DNA of 64,000 bases from Kingdonia uniflora (GCA_014058105.1 JACGCM010001954.1:620001-684000), one strand, 5' to 3'; positions 32,831 through 44,785 are shown, numbered from the stretch's first letter. Notes: generated from the letters alone by a model not told the origin. Program-made: numbers and translations.

Positions 32831-33085
32831 GGGAAAGGAGAGGGAGGTGGGCAGTTAAAGGCTTCCGGGTCAGTTGAACATGAAGATGTTAAGGTGAGTG
32901 ATTGACCAGTTTCTATTTGTGGGATATTGTTTAAGGTGTTGGTATGCCTGTATAATCGAGTGTTTGGTAAAAAAATCAGCCATTAGAGATAAGCCTTGAT
33001 GAAATCGAAAGTCGACTTGGATCTCTCTTACAAGCTAATACGATTTCCCAATTGAAGAGTGGTGTCTGGAAAGAACGGCTTGAAG
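32831..33085 (+). pseudogene. MOR1/XMAP215 fragment, right part
   Basis: The exon interrupted by LINE-1 continues as GQLKASGSVEHEDVK and ends at gtgagtg (32894). The next exon begins after atcag (32980). It reads ISLDEIESRLGSLLQANTIS and QLKSGVWKERLE, and ends at the donor gtagtg (33086). This is the start of a TOG domain of plant MOR1 (EEIENRLGSL...SQLKSSVWKERLEA pattern). It confirms the family of the left part at 20799-21223. The rest of the TOG domain is missing. Confidence 0.82.
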
Positions 33086-33869
33086 GTAGTGTTCTCTTTT
33101 GCTTATATCATTATATAAATAAATACATGTTAGTATTCTACGTGCTTATTTTAGACTCTTTCTCTTCCTAAGCGTATGTTCTTTAAATTTCCCCTACTCT
33201 TCTTAATTAAAGTTTTATGGTTATACTGCATTTGTCATCTTAGTTAATCGTTATAGTCAACTTTGATCTCTTCTTACACCTGTAGTTTTTATTTTCCTTC
33301 GATACTATGGTATAGGCAGGCATAACCTAACTTTGTTCAAGTCTACTATATTTAGTTATGAGCATACTAGATAATGTTTACTGCATTTAAGAATTTATTG
33401 GATATCCATGTTCTACTAATTAGCTATCCATGTTGTGTTTTATTCTTAGAACTACTTTTGCTTAGTTCTGACTCTTATTTTTGCATCTGTCAACTTGCAG
33501 ATTCTATTAGTGGAATGTTTTCTATCCTTTGGAGAAGCCACAAAAGAGACAAAAGAGATTGGGAACGTTTTCCATCCTTCAGCTGGCACTTCATATTTGA
33601 ACCTTCTCCGCTACACGTTTTTTTTATTATGTTCCTTTTTGTTTTAGCCATTGTTTGACTATTATATAGATTCTAAAGTTACTTCAGTAGCCTTAAGTTT
33701 ATTTCGTGTATCATGTTTCTATTATATAGAAACATACTTATAATTTTGTTGTATATTTTAAAAATAATTTTTGAAATAATTTTTTGTATCAAGTTTACTT
33801 CAGTAGCCTTTTCTGTATATTTTTGAAATAATTTTTTTATTTTTTATTTATTATATGTTTTTTACACAG
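33086..33869 (+). other. Non-coding stretch before CACTA-A right end
   Basis: T-rich, intron-like. An acceptor-like cttgcag at 33500 is followed by a 50-codon frame of no recognised family. It contains a duplicated tttttgaaataattttttgtat / aagtttacttcagtagcctt pair (33760-33835). Confidence 0.35.
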
Positions 33870-34210
33870 AATCTGAAGTGGTGAAAGTAGGCTTTTTCCA
33901 CGGATTTTGTAGTGGGGAAAGCAGGATTTTGCCACGGATTTTGCAGTGGGGAAAACAGGCTTTTGCCACGGATTTTGTAGTGGGGAAAGCAGGCTTTTGC
34001 CATGGATTATGTAGTGGTCAAAACAAGATTTTGCCATGGATTTTGTAGTGGTTAAAGTAGGCCTTTGACACGGATTTTTCAGTGGTAAAAAACAACTTTT
34101 TACCACGGTAAAAATAGTGCCAAAGCTTTAGCCACCCCATCTACGCCCACGACCCTAGCCACGGTAAAAACAGTGGCAAAAACCTTTTTGCCACAAATTT
34201 TTCAGTGGCT
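33870..34210 (-). repeat. ~35-bp subterminal repeats, CACTA-A right end
   Basis: At least six imperfect copies of a unit (tttgccacggattttgtagt + ggggaaagcaggc) run head-to-tail to about 34095. Three shorter ccacggtaaaa / gtggcaaaa words follow. In translation they give a spurious repetitive frame. They match the words of the left end (13220-13360). Confidence 0.9.
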
Positions 34211-34232
34211 AATACCCTTTATTCTTGTAGTG

Positions 34233-36437
34233 AAAGATGGGGAAGACATCTAATCAACTTACATCCTAGACTTTTTAATTGTTTAATGCTTCCCTAAACT
34301 TCAGTAAAATCAAACTAACATTTCTATATGTAACGGATCCACCCCATATCCAACAAGTACAGTGATCGTAGTCCTCTGAATCCAGCTCCTTTGGTATCCC
34401 AAGAAGCTTTGGGAAATATGCAAAGATCCACGACTAAATGTATATTGACAAGAGATAAACAAAATCAAATTGGTAAATAGGTTCATGCATATGTCGACAA
34501 TTTGTGGTTCTCTTGTAAGATCTCATGTTGACAGGTGATGGTAAACACGAAGGCACGACTTTTCCTGAACAATAACATCGATTATGTCACAAAAATAGGA
34601 TTAACAAAGACAATGTAACTATTAAAATTTTAAAACTGTAACAAACAATAATGGGAACAATAATAATTAAATAGTATACCTACCCTAGTACGATCGACCT
34701 CGCTCTATGGAACTTGAAGCTCCTGAGCAAACTATTAACAATCGGTCCTACATCATCATTGTTTATAGCCCCCTCATTTTGAAAATTATCCCTATCACTA
34801 CGTTGAAAATTACCCTCATTAACGTCATTATTACCAATATTAACCTCACAATTAGGTCCGCTGCGATATTCACCGAGTGTTAGTTAAGCTCTCAAAGCAT
34901 CTTAGGCAGACTCACTCTGAATTTTAGAACCCAAACTTACTTGAGGCACATCACCATCTTCGATATCATGTTCTTGACAATCTTCATAGACCATATCTTT
35001 ATCCACATTGTCACATTCATCCATTGTATCAGCTCTACTATGTTGACCAACACACTCATTAGTAGATTCAAATGCTGCTAAGTGTTCAACAATGTTTGGA
35101 GGGACCAATGTTCTCTTCTGAACAGTCTAGGTGTTTTGGGTCTTCTCTATCCAACTCTCCTTTTCTTCTATAGGAAGTTGTAGGAGGCAATTTCTCTTTC
35201 ATTGTTTACCTATAGATGGAAGCACACCATATACAAGTAGGGAAATGTTAGTAGGTAGGATTATGACTGTGTATGAATTGTCGACTATGCCACTATTCGA
35301 CATAAAAGTAACAAATTTATTGTATACTATTATCGGGTAATGCATCACTCAACAATATTATATGTGCAAGGCTCAATATACACAAGCATAATTGTCGAAT
35401 GCCGACAATATTAACTCTCTAAAATTGTCGATCTCAATAATATTATATATCTAAGTCTCCACATACACAAGCATAATTGTCGAGTACCAACAATATTAAC
35501 TCTATAAAATTATCGATCTCGAAATATTATATAGCAAGTCTCCACATCCACAGGAATAATTGTTGAGTTCTGACAATATTACTTCACTAAATTGTCGAAC
35601 ATGTATATGTATCAACAATTTATCAGTCCTGTACCTAACACTAGCAGTGGGCATCTCATTTAGGATTGTAAACATGCATTAGATAAGGGGAGACAACCAT
35701 ACATATATTGGTATCTATGAACTATAATGGGGATCCTTAGTGTATGTTCTTTGGTAGCATACAAAAGAAGAAAAAAAAGGTGCTATATCAGCACGAAACC
35801 ATTTACACGGGAAAAGAACCAATATTTGTTTTTTCAAATACATCCATTACAATTGTTTCATCAAAGCCTAGCTGAATATAAATTGGGGATTGAGCAGCAC
35901 AAACATACCTTGGAATAGATAGACAAATCCATGGTTTGTGACACAGACAACAATAATCTCCAATAAACTGTTCAATATGAAATAATCTTTAACAACAACA
36001 ACAATCACCAACAACAATATCCAACAACAATCTCCAGCAACAATAAAAATCTCCACCAAATTGTTCAAGACACAAACATCAAACCCTAGATTCTTCTCTG
36101 AAAGCCCCAAATTAAAACCCCAGCGAACTAATGTTCAGTATAGTTCTCCAATCAACCAACAACCAATTACGGAGCCCTCAAACCCCAATTTTACCTCTAA
36201 TCACAGTGCGATTAAAAAGCTTTGAGATGGAGAGAGAAACTGTTCGAGAGATATACATGGACAAAGATGAGTGATTTAATTTACAAACCCCCAATTTTGC
36301 CTCAAATGGTAGATAAAGAGAGATAGGGTAAGTGTAACAGAGAGAAAGAGTGAGACAGGAGGACGAGTAATATAATAGAGATGAGTAATTTGAATTCTTA
36401 GATTGTTAGAAGAGAGAGGGAAATACGACGTGGCTGG
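34233..36437 (-). mobile_element. Right part of PMD-carrying outer transposon
   Basis: The outer element resumes after the AAA duplication. On the minus strand there are exon-like frames at 34440-34330 (LCIFPKLLGIPKELDSEDYD) and 35108-34902 (acidic: DECDNVDKDMVYEDCQEHDI). Both could be the N-terminal part of the PMD gene at 12752-13115. TGTCGA-type repeats lie at 35270-35640. 35900-36437 is pyrimidine-rich on the minus strand, like a promoter and leader. The element is interrupted at 36438 by the LTR retrotransposon and continues at 56760. Confidence 0.45.
36433..36437. repeat. Target duplication of LTR element E3, left
   Basis: GCTGG precedes the 3' LTR; GTTGG follows the 5' LTR at 56755-56759 (four of five bases identical). 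Rejoining gives acgtggctggcacctaat. Confidence 0.7.
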
Positions 36438-37009
36438 TTTAATAGCCTAATTTTGTGATCCAAACTTAGTCTTTATACCAAAGAGAATTAGAACACTAAT
36501 AAATAGTAAGTGATAACTAACACAAAAGTTTAGCTTGGAAAACCTTTGAATAGGTTAAAAAATATGACCTTTCTTGAGGATTTTAGAAAGAAAAAGAAAA
36601 TTTTATTAAGGATTGTTAGCTATTACAAAGGATGTTCTGAATAGTTTTGAATAGAGTGTTAGGTGAGCATTTATCCATCCTTCATATGGAATTCTCTGGT
36701 CCTATTTATAGGTCTTATAATATGATCATTTGACGACCATTATTATTCTTAATGATGGACGTTACAATTTATATTTGATAATCTTTGATCTGATTGTGTA
36801 ACGGTCTAATCTTACTATTTTGTAACGGCTTCATTGATGACGGTACATTTGTTGACTCAAACTATTGATATAGAGGTCGAAAGTAATGACTAGAACTCTA
36901 TAAAATGTAATGTGTCATATATTGTACCACGTGTATGTTGATGAGGTCGAGTGGTCGTATGATGGTCAAAGATGAAGCATGACTCCGAGATGTAGAATAA
37001 GCCATTACA
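36438..37009 (-). repeat. 3' LTR of E3
   Basis: 572 bp. On the minus strand it starts TGTAATGGCTTATTC and ends GGCTATTAAA (expected ...TTACA). By eye it is roughly 90% identical to the 5' LTR. A TATAAATAGG box lies near 36706-36715 on the minus strand, in a position matching a U3 promoter. Confidence 0.9.
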
Positions 37010-37026
37010 ACCGCCCCCTCTCAGCC
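37010..37026 (-). other. Polypurine tract of E3
   Basis: On the minus strand, GAGAGGGGGCGG plus flanks lies directly before the 3' LTR start. This is the usual primer for plus-strand DNA synthesis. Confidence 0.7.
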
Positions 37027-37229
37027 AACAGTACGTGAAACATTATGGGCGAGTGGTGTTGGTTGAGAAGCTTCATTAATACTATAATTAATACCTGGGA
37101 ATCATTTCCAATGCATCTTTATGAATATCAATTTATAGCTTTTAGGTTTTCTAGAACCAATGGTTCTAGTCAATCTTGCTGCATGGGAAATCTTCCTGAT
37201 ATTGAGAATTTGGAGAGTCGTCTTCAATG

Positions 37230-37880
37230 CTAATTGTAGTATAAAGAGCTCCCTAATTTGTTTGTGATTAACCAAGTATTCCTCCTGAATTATCTTCTAC
37301 ATCCTTCTTTCGTTAACTGTCTTGTTGTAACTTGGAAACTTTTGGGTGTTGAGAATGTGGTAACGACAAGGCAACAATCTCGGGAGGCTAGGATTTGAGC
37401 GAAGATGGAAGAATTTCATGCCAGATACTTTGGGAATCAAGCCTTGGATCTGCCGATGCCAATTCTGGTGTCTCTTACAATTTATGGGATGACATGTGTG
37501 GAGGTGGTGGAGGCAAAGGATGACCATTTCCAAATAGTACATTTCCATTATCAATTAACATCGGAGGGGGCCCTCTGAAATGGGCTGCGGCTGCTGGCGA
37601 ATGAAGTTGATATTGCTGAAGATGAGGTGACAGGCGTTTGTTTGAGGGAGTCTCATCGATATCCTACTGGTGAGTAGATTTTTTTTAGAAAGTAAGATCT
37701 GCTTTCCTTCATTGTTGCGCAGGGTGGTGGGGTTTATGTTGGAAGAGACGGTGATGGAGGATGTTTTTCTTCTATGGACTATAGCTCTTGGCCATGAAGA
37801 AGAAAATTCTGCCGGCGCCATAACTCCTTCAATGATTTCTAGTTTTTGGATTTCCTGGCCCATTCGTGTAGGGTATCAGA
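37230..37880 (-). pseudogene. Proline-rich protein fragment inside E3, unrecognised
   Basis: A minus-strand frame at 37863-37660 starts MGQEIQKLEIIEGVMAPAEF. A second frame continues with SPHLQQYQLHSPAAAAHFRG, PPPMLIDNGNVLFGNGHPLP, PPPPHMSSHKL then a stop, and SADPRLDSQSIWHEILPSS. Dense coding-like text with one frame change and two stops suggests a captured host-gene fragment placed between the aORF and the 3' LTR. I do not recognise the parent gene. The 810 bases from 37930 to 38727 show no gene and probably hold the aORF promoter. Confidence 0.45.
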
Positions 37881-38727
37881 GTTTTGAAGTTTTGTTTCAA
37901 TTTTGCATCTTCTTCCTCAGTGACTGCTGAAAAGTATTTTGAACTGTGACTTGATGTAGTTTGTAAAGTAATCTGTAGAATTGTTTGAAATACCTATTAC
38001 TTGTAAAGTAGTCTGTAATTGCTGAGATGTAAGAAATATTCGAACTAATGAAATATCTTCGTACTGTCATCTTTTTACTGTGTCTCGAATTGTCCAGTTT
38101 ATATGTATAGTTTTCTGTACGAACTGGTTTGTTGAGTTTTTTTAGAATTATACTAATGCATGTGTTTTAGGTATGATAAAACGACAAGTTGTGATGGAAT
38201 ATTTTTGAATAAATCAAACTGTCAGGATCTCAGTACATGTATCAGCAAAGGTAGTAGAGATTGTGGTTGAAAAGTAGAGGAGTCCGAAAATATAAAGAGG
38301 TCATTTGGTGGAAGTAGGTAAAAAAAATTGACTTAAGATGATTAGGTAGTTGTAAGGGTATGTCTATGTTTACGAGCTATGGATTTGAACTGACTGAAAA
38401 AATGTCTTGTTGTACGGAAGTAAATGATATCTACCTGTAGGTGCTATTACTGGAAGTGTTTGATTGAATGTTGCGATCTCCATATTTATGCGAATAAAAT
38501 CTGAGGAGATATTTTATAAAATGGAATGTATGACCTGTCATAATATTTTCTGGCTTCTGCTGATATTCTCATTTTCAAAATTTTGCACAATATATCCTTC
38601 AACAAAATCTGCGGGGTAAGTTAGATTTTCATAGAACTTTATGGTATCTATATAAAGTAGTGATTCGTGGCTGCTATGCCATATATCTTTTACAGGGATT
38701 TTTGTTGTAGAAGTAATATAAGTAACC

Positions 38728-41700
38728 ATGGTGAGGACGTGTTCTTAGCGTGTTTGTCATGCAGTGGAATGTAGGTTCCATATCAAAATCACTGAACTTC
38801 GTGAGCATTATTTTTGTTAGTTACCTTACGATGCTGTATTACCGGAATGGCCGTTGAAGGTGGGTGGCCTAGATGATGAAGGCAGACATGCAGAGTATGA
38901 CCATTTTTTCTAGTGTGATGTGTTCCTGGAGTTGCTGTTGGATACAACTTTGGGAAAAGAAGCCGTTCGAGAAATTGCACCGGACAAGCTTGCTGAAGAA
39001 GATGAGAGAGTAGCAGGAGGGTAGATAATACCATATAGTGTGGTGAATCATATGGGCTGTTTTAAATGTAACTATATGTGACTATAAACTTGAACTTTGA
39101 GAGCTTAAAATAAATAAGTAAACTATTTGCAGCATTCTGTTTTTGTATCTGTTGAATGTAAAATGGGGCAGGTTGAATCTGCGAACTGAAAGAAATAAGA
39201 ACAAGGTGTTTGGTTATTATTTATGTGACATATATTATTGATTACAGCTGTCTGATTTTGAAAAATGTGTAGATAATTATGAATTTGAATATTGAGCTAT
39301 TTTAGGAATGTCGTATGAAAGGAAGGTGATTGGTTGTGCATACTACTTTGGGAAAGGGAGGCAGAATTTTTTAATGGAAGAAAGTAGGGACAAATGTGAT
39401 GATGGTAAACGTTATCGCAGAAGTCTTGATGATGTTGTGAGATAAAAAGGCGTACCTATAGAGGCAGTTGGTGTGACTGACACGTGTCTAAAGGAGCCAT
39501 CATTTCACAAACTGAGGAAGAATATAAAATCTCGTCTCTCTCCCTCATAAATTATCTACAGTTATAGAGAAAGAAAAGAGTGATGTAACCCATATTTTTA
39601 GAGAGAGGAAACATTTGAGTTCTGAGTATGATTTGGTAGGGAAGGCGTCATCTGGTGATAGAAAATTATTGGAGAAATGACCGGAGTGGTCAATTTCTGT
39701 GAAACATGCAGGTAAAACAGAAGATTGCGATTCTTTGAGTACTAGTTAGTAATTTGTTCTTCTATTTTGATTTGTGTCTTATAATCTGTATATAATTTTG
39801 TATTGCATATTGTTGTTATATGAGAGTAATTTTAGGATATAAAAGATTGAGAAAGTAGGAGATAGGAGCTAAGTAATTGCCTTTATTTTTTTGATATACA
39901 CAAGCTTTGGGTATGGGAACAGACTGTAGAAAGAGAAAAATGTCTTTTTGGAGAAGAAGAGGGAAAGTTAAAAATGATTTAATGTTGTTTTTGGACGTAA
40001 ATGCTTTGACTGGGTAAAGGGTATAGGTAAAGTTATTTGAAGCATGTAATTTAGAGACAATGATAAAATATTTTGTGTATATGTAGGTCTAGTATGCGTT
40101 CAAAACCCATAAATCCCATGAGTAAATTTGTAGTATCATCGAGTTCAGTGGAAACATTATCGTCAGGGAGGGAGGACGATTGTAATGTAATGGAAGAGAT
40201 TGTAAATAAGATAGAAGTCACTGCAGGTGTAGAGGCTGGGGAACCCAGAAAAGTAGAGAAAGCTATTGAGGAAGATGATACAAAGGTGAAAGATAAATTG
40301 TTTTTCATATATCCGGAGGTAGTAGATATAGGAAAGGAATTTATGAAACATAAAAAGAAATTACAAGGAGAGTGGGGAAATTATATGATGGACCGAGGCC
40401 AGTGGTTTAGGGCCTATGCTCTAGGAAAAGGTGAGGAAGTTGTATACTTCCAAGTTCCTTGCATGGATAAGTAGAAAATAGAGAAGGGTATTGATGTAGA
40501 TATAAATATTTCATACTATAATGGTGTGGGATGGCATGCTTGAATGATGGGTTTTTATACTATCTAAATCAGGTCGTTTATGGCCTTTGGATTCCTTTGA
40601 CCTTCTTTCAGAAAGTGGTTATGAATGTGTTGCAGTGCTGCCCTGTCCAACTAAATGGAAATGTATATGAAATGATAAGGGTGTGCGAGGCACTGAATGA
40701 TCAGTAGAAATGGAAAGGGACTGCCAAGCAGTTCGAAGCGGATGACTTGCTAAAATTTTATAAGCTGAAGTTCGTCAAAGGTCATAATAGTGGTTACCTG
40801 TATAGTGATTCTTCTTGGCCAAAGTTTTTTGACCTCGAATCTGTAGGTAGAACATGGAATAACCACCTTGTATAGGTAGGGGCAACTGTATGCAGGTTCC
40901 AAATGAACCAGTGCTCGTCCTGAACCATAAATATTATAATTTGAGTAAGTAACATTTGTCAACTTTGACTAACCATTAGCGTGTCTTCGAGCTGCTATCC
41001 ATATTCTTGTTTCTTGTTTGTCAGGTCCCAATCTCGCATCTTTGCCCGATAATGCCAGCTTGTTCAACTGTGTAACTATTGAGCAGGTTAAGTTAAAGCA
41101 AGTACTTGGTGAGCTAGGTATCACTAGTCTTCCTTTGCCTGAGCCAAAAAATATGAATGAGAAACGAACGATACAGAGGTTAAGAAAGTCAGCTCCAGAA
41201 GCTCCCGTGTCTACTATAGGGGTAGTCCCAGAGAAAGAGGTCATTAAACTTGTTGCTGGAGATGTAGTGGAGGACCAAGTGGCGAGTGAGGTCACTCCTT
41301 CAAATGTGGACAAGGGTTCGTTGAAAAGGAAGCGACATAAAAGTGAAGGAAGTGATCGTACTAATACCAAGGCTTCGGCCAAGATGAGATAATTGGAGCA
41401 AAAATACTGTACAATAGTAGGGGCTGATCCGCTTTAGTTGATGACGTGTTTCAAGAGCAGACACTTGCAGTATGTATTAAAATATTTTATATGTTGTATT
41501 TGTAATATGATATATTGTACTGAACTTCATTGTTTGTATTGACAGCTCTCAATGTTGATGAAGGGGGCGACGAAGTTCATTGGGAAAAGGAACCAGGAGT
41601 TCATAGAGCATACTTGTAGGCTAGATGCTCAAACGGCTTTAATAAAGGAGCTCGAAGATGAGCTCGAGATAGATAAAAAAAAGAAGGTGGAAGATGCAAA

Positions 41701-44700
41701 GGCTGCTGAAGAGCGGTATATAGAGCTGTCTGAGCATGATGAGGTTATCTCACTAGCATGTACCCTATTACGGGAAAATAGAGATCGTTTTGTCCAATCA
41801 TATTACTGCTTTGGGTTGACTGCTACTGATATAGAGCTGGGCCGAACTGGAAAATATAAGGAGTTAGTCTTTGCGTCTGATGCATAGGATGAAGTGGTGG
41901 GAGTTGCTGTTGCTCCAGCCGATGTATCTACTTCACCAACTGAACCAGTTTTAGCTGCTAATAAGAAAGTAGATCCCCCATCTGTGGTAGAGATCAACAA
42001 TAATCTTTAATCAATATGTGGTATTCTATTTTAAACTATGCAGTTTGTTTAACTTTAATGGGATTGTACTCTTTATGGTCATAAAACTGTTAAGTTTGAT
42101 AGACACTTTTTAATATGCTCTGTTTGAATGTTTACATGATAACAAGATATTTGTAATCTGTGTAGGAAGTAGAGCGGTTGAGAAATACTGTGTCCACCCT
42201 AGAGAAATCATTTAGTAGATCGAGGGATTCGGTGGCTTGTGTTCAACAGGTATTAAATAAAATTGAGTATGAGATAAGGCAATTTAAGTCTAACTCAAAA
42301 AAAATCTTTAAAGAACTATATGACCTTCAGTGTAAATATGCTAAGATAAAAATAGAAAGGGATGAGCTTTTATGAAAGGAAGAGGAAAGAAGGGCGTTAG
42401 TACGAAAACTAAAAGAGTTGACCTATTTTAGTGACCCGAGTGATAAGGCTAGGTGTCAAAAGCTGTTGGTAGCTCTGACATTGTATTTTGTGGTCGAAGT
42501 AGATAGTGAAAGGGGTTTAAAAGAAGCTTATGTAGAGCTTTTGAAGGAAAATGGTATAGTACCTGACCCAGCTCGAGTAATGTTTCTAGCTCAAGAAACA
42601 CGTAATTGTCATAGTGTAGAGACAAAAAAATGTTCAGCTCGAGCTGGGGTGCCCGTTATATGAGGTAATGTAGGACCTTAACCTGATGCTTTTGGCTTTA
42701 TATAGGACCGTAGGGCAATAAGGATTGTATTTTTCAGGATAAGGAAAGAACAAATAGAGGTGCAACATAAGTTAGAGGGTGAGATAAAGGAGTTGTAAGA
42801 TGTATTGACGCAACATATGGATCAAAAAAGTCTCTAGCGACTCAGTTGTCCAAAGAAATATCTGTTCAAAAGAAGGTAGAAGGTGATGTGATGGCGTTAG
42901 GTATATTGTAAAAAGAAACGCGCAAGCATCTACACAAGGCGAGCATGCAGTTGAAGGAACATCTATATCCGTCACAAGTAAAAGATGTAGCTCGAACAGA
43001 TCATGAACGTCATATAGAAAGTGTGATTAAGTTTTATGGAGGGGAGCTGTCGAGGGTAGAAAATGAATTTAGGATGTATGTAATGGATTGTGGGGAGGAT
43101 TTTAATATGGAGAATGGAAAGGTTGAAAATATGTGGTTTACAAAATATGAGAAGGAAAAAATTGTTGAAAAACTTATTCCTAAATCAAAAGAAATTTTGT
43201 CGGAAGAGGACGAGGAGGAGGTCAAAAGCTTGATACCTCGGTCATGAAAAAAGTGATGCCAGCATGAGGTGGTGACCCTTACAGCTTCTTTAGAAATTCG
43301 AGCAGATAAATTAAAAAGTTCGAGTGATAAGGGGAAGTCCTCTCGTAATTCGAAGAAACGAAAGCAAAATAATCCAGTTTCTTACCAAACCTGTATATGC
43401 ATTAGATCGTTGTACACTGTTTTGATGATAAATAAAATTTGTTCTTTATGTTGATTATATAGATAGAGCTACGTATCGAAAGTTCTCAAATATTATTATT
43501 TTGAGTAAACTTGTTGACTGCGGCATGTAATATGTTGGAATATGCAAACAAATATGTATGTGAATGTTAACTGTTGCTACAGGGTGAACTGGCAGAGGTT
43601 CAGAAGCAGTGTGAGGTGTTACGTGCTTTAAATGAAAACCTCAATGCTGATCTGAATTGTCAGCAGGAAGCATTGAAAAGTATTACTGGTGCAAAGGAAA
43701 AAATGGAGGTAATAGTAACGGAAGAGCGAAGCACAGTAGCTCCTTTAACTGAGCAAGTGGAAGATAAGGAGGCTAAACTAGCCATTGAGTTAAGAAAAAT
43801 GGAGGGGTTTAAAGAAGTTAATGAAAAAAGGGAGTTGGACATTTTGGAACGAAGAACCCAACAGGAGGCGGAGCTAACGCCGGTGCAACCTAAAGTGGCA
43901 GAGTTGTTGGCATTGTTAAAGATAGATGAAGATAACATTAAAGATTTACAATTTTAAATAAATACACTTGAGCCAGAAATAACTTATGTGCGAGCTGTTG
44001 TGAGGGAGGCAGATTGGCGTGCTCGTACATATGAAGGATTGTGGTATGTTACTAACATGAGATTGAAAGAGTTAGAAGAGTCTCATAATGAACAAAATTA
44101 ATTAATAAAAAGGTATTGGCTCCAGATATGTACTCTAGAGAATACTGTTCAAACATTGAAGTTAGACGTTTTGGAGTATCAAGTGGAGAATGGGGAACTG
44201 TGTAGCGCGAAGATCAAGTTGGAGGCTGATCTTTTTAAAGCCAAAATAAATCTTGATGAATATGTTGTAGAGAAAAGTTAGAATGAGTCTAAAATGGATG
44301 GATCGATGGCTCTAGTTGCCCATATGGATGAATTCATAACAGTGATGGAAACTCGTTATGATGCGATGTTGAATGAAAAATGAGTGATGGAAGAACGCTG
44401 CAAAAGTTTAAAAGCTATGCTGAAGGAGGCTAAAGGAAAACTTGCATAATTTGCTCTTCCTGATAAGGTAAAATATGAGGCAAGTGAGGTGCATGGGAGA
44501 GAGATGACGGCAGTGCTCTCCTTCATTGTATCTGAGTTCAAGAGATTAGAAGTAGAAAGAAAAACTGTGTATGACAGCCTGGTTGCCAATGGTGTGCAGT
44601 GTGACATGCGGTTGGTACGATCTGAGTGCTTGGATCGCATGATGTCAAGAATTTGCGCTCTTGTGAAGAGTAAGGTTAAAGAAGGAAAAGAAATTGTTAC

Positions 44701-44785
44701 GGGAAGGATGTCAGAGTTGACGCGTCTACAACATCATGGGGAAAGTTTGCGTGGCGATGTGTTGCCTGATAGCTCGAGCTATTGA
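38728..44785 (+). pseudogene. Antisense ORF (aORF) of Ty3/gypsy element E3
   Basis: The unit starts MVRTCS at 38728, like the E1 copy. Blocks: 38728-39025 (N terminus); 40073-40860 (acidic segment, then the conserved core LQGEWGNYMMDRGQWFRAYA, FLYYLNQVVYGLWIPL, CCPVQLNGNVYEMI, YSDSSWPKFFDLES); 41018-41392 (basic SLKRKRHKSEGS, nuclear-signal-like); 41552-41887; and 42178-44785 (long Glu/Lys coiled coil, for example GELAEVQKQCEVLRALNENL). Between blocks lie AT-rich intron-like stretches with donor/acceptor candidates (for example tgacag before 41546). Stops break several blocks. The gene sits antisense to the retroelement, and its promoter must lie near the 3' LTR. Function unknown; the core resembles plant Transposase_28-like proteins. 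Confidence 0.65.

Larger units (their letters stand above)
13201..34232. mobile_element. CACTA-A: 21-kb non-autonomous Pack-CACTA transposon
   Basis: The left end is CACTACAAGAAAATGGGGC at 13201. The right end is its inverted counterpart ATTCTTGTAGTG, ending at 34232. The 3-bp target duplication AAA sits at 13198-13200 and 34233-34235, as expected for CACTA (En/Spm) elements. Subterminal motifs of the 'gtggcaaaa / ccacggattttgtagtgg' type occur at both ends (13220-13360 and 33870-34210), so the ends belong together. No TNP2/TNPD-type transposase is recognisable, so mobility would need help in trans. Contents: RRP41, VIN3-like, UBP and MOR1 fragments on the + strand, a LINE, and a nested second CACTA. 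Without the LINE and CACTA-B its length would be about 9.5 kb. Confidence 0.85.

Noticed and set aside
33837..34106. Repetitive 89-codon minus-strand frame
   Set aside because: It is the translation of the ~35-bp CACTA-A subterminal repeats, not a gene.
37670..37930. + strand frame of 86 codons opposite the proline-rich fragment
   Set aside because: The minus strand gives much more coding-like text; this is its shadow.
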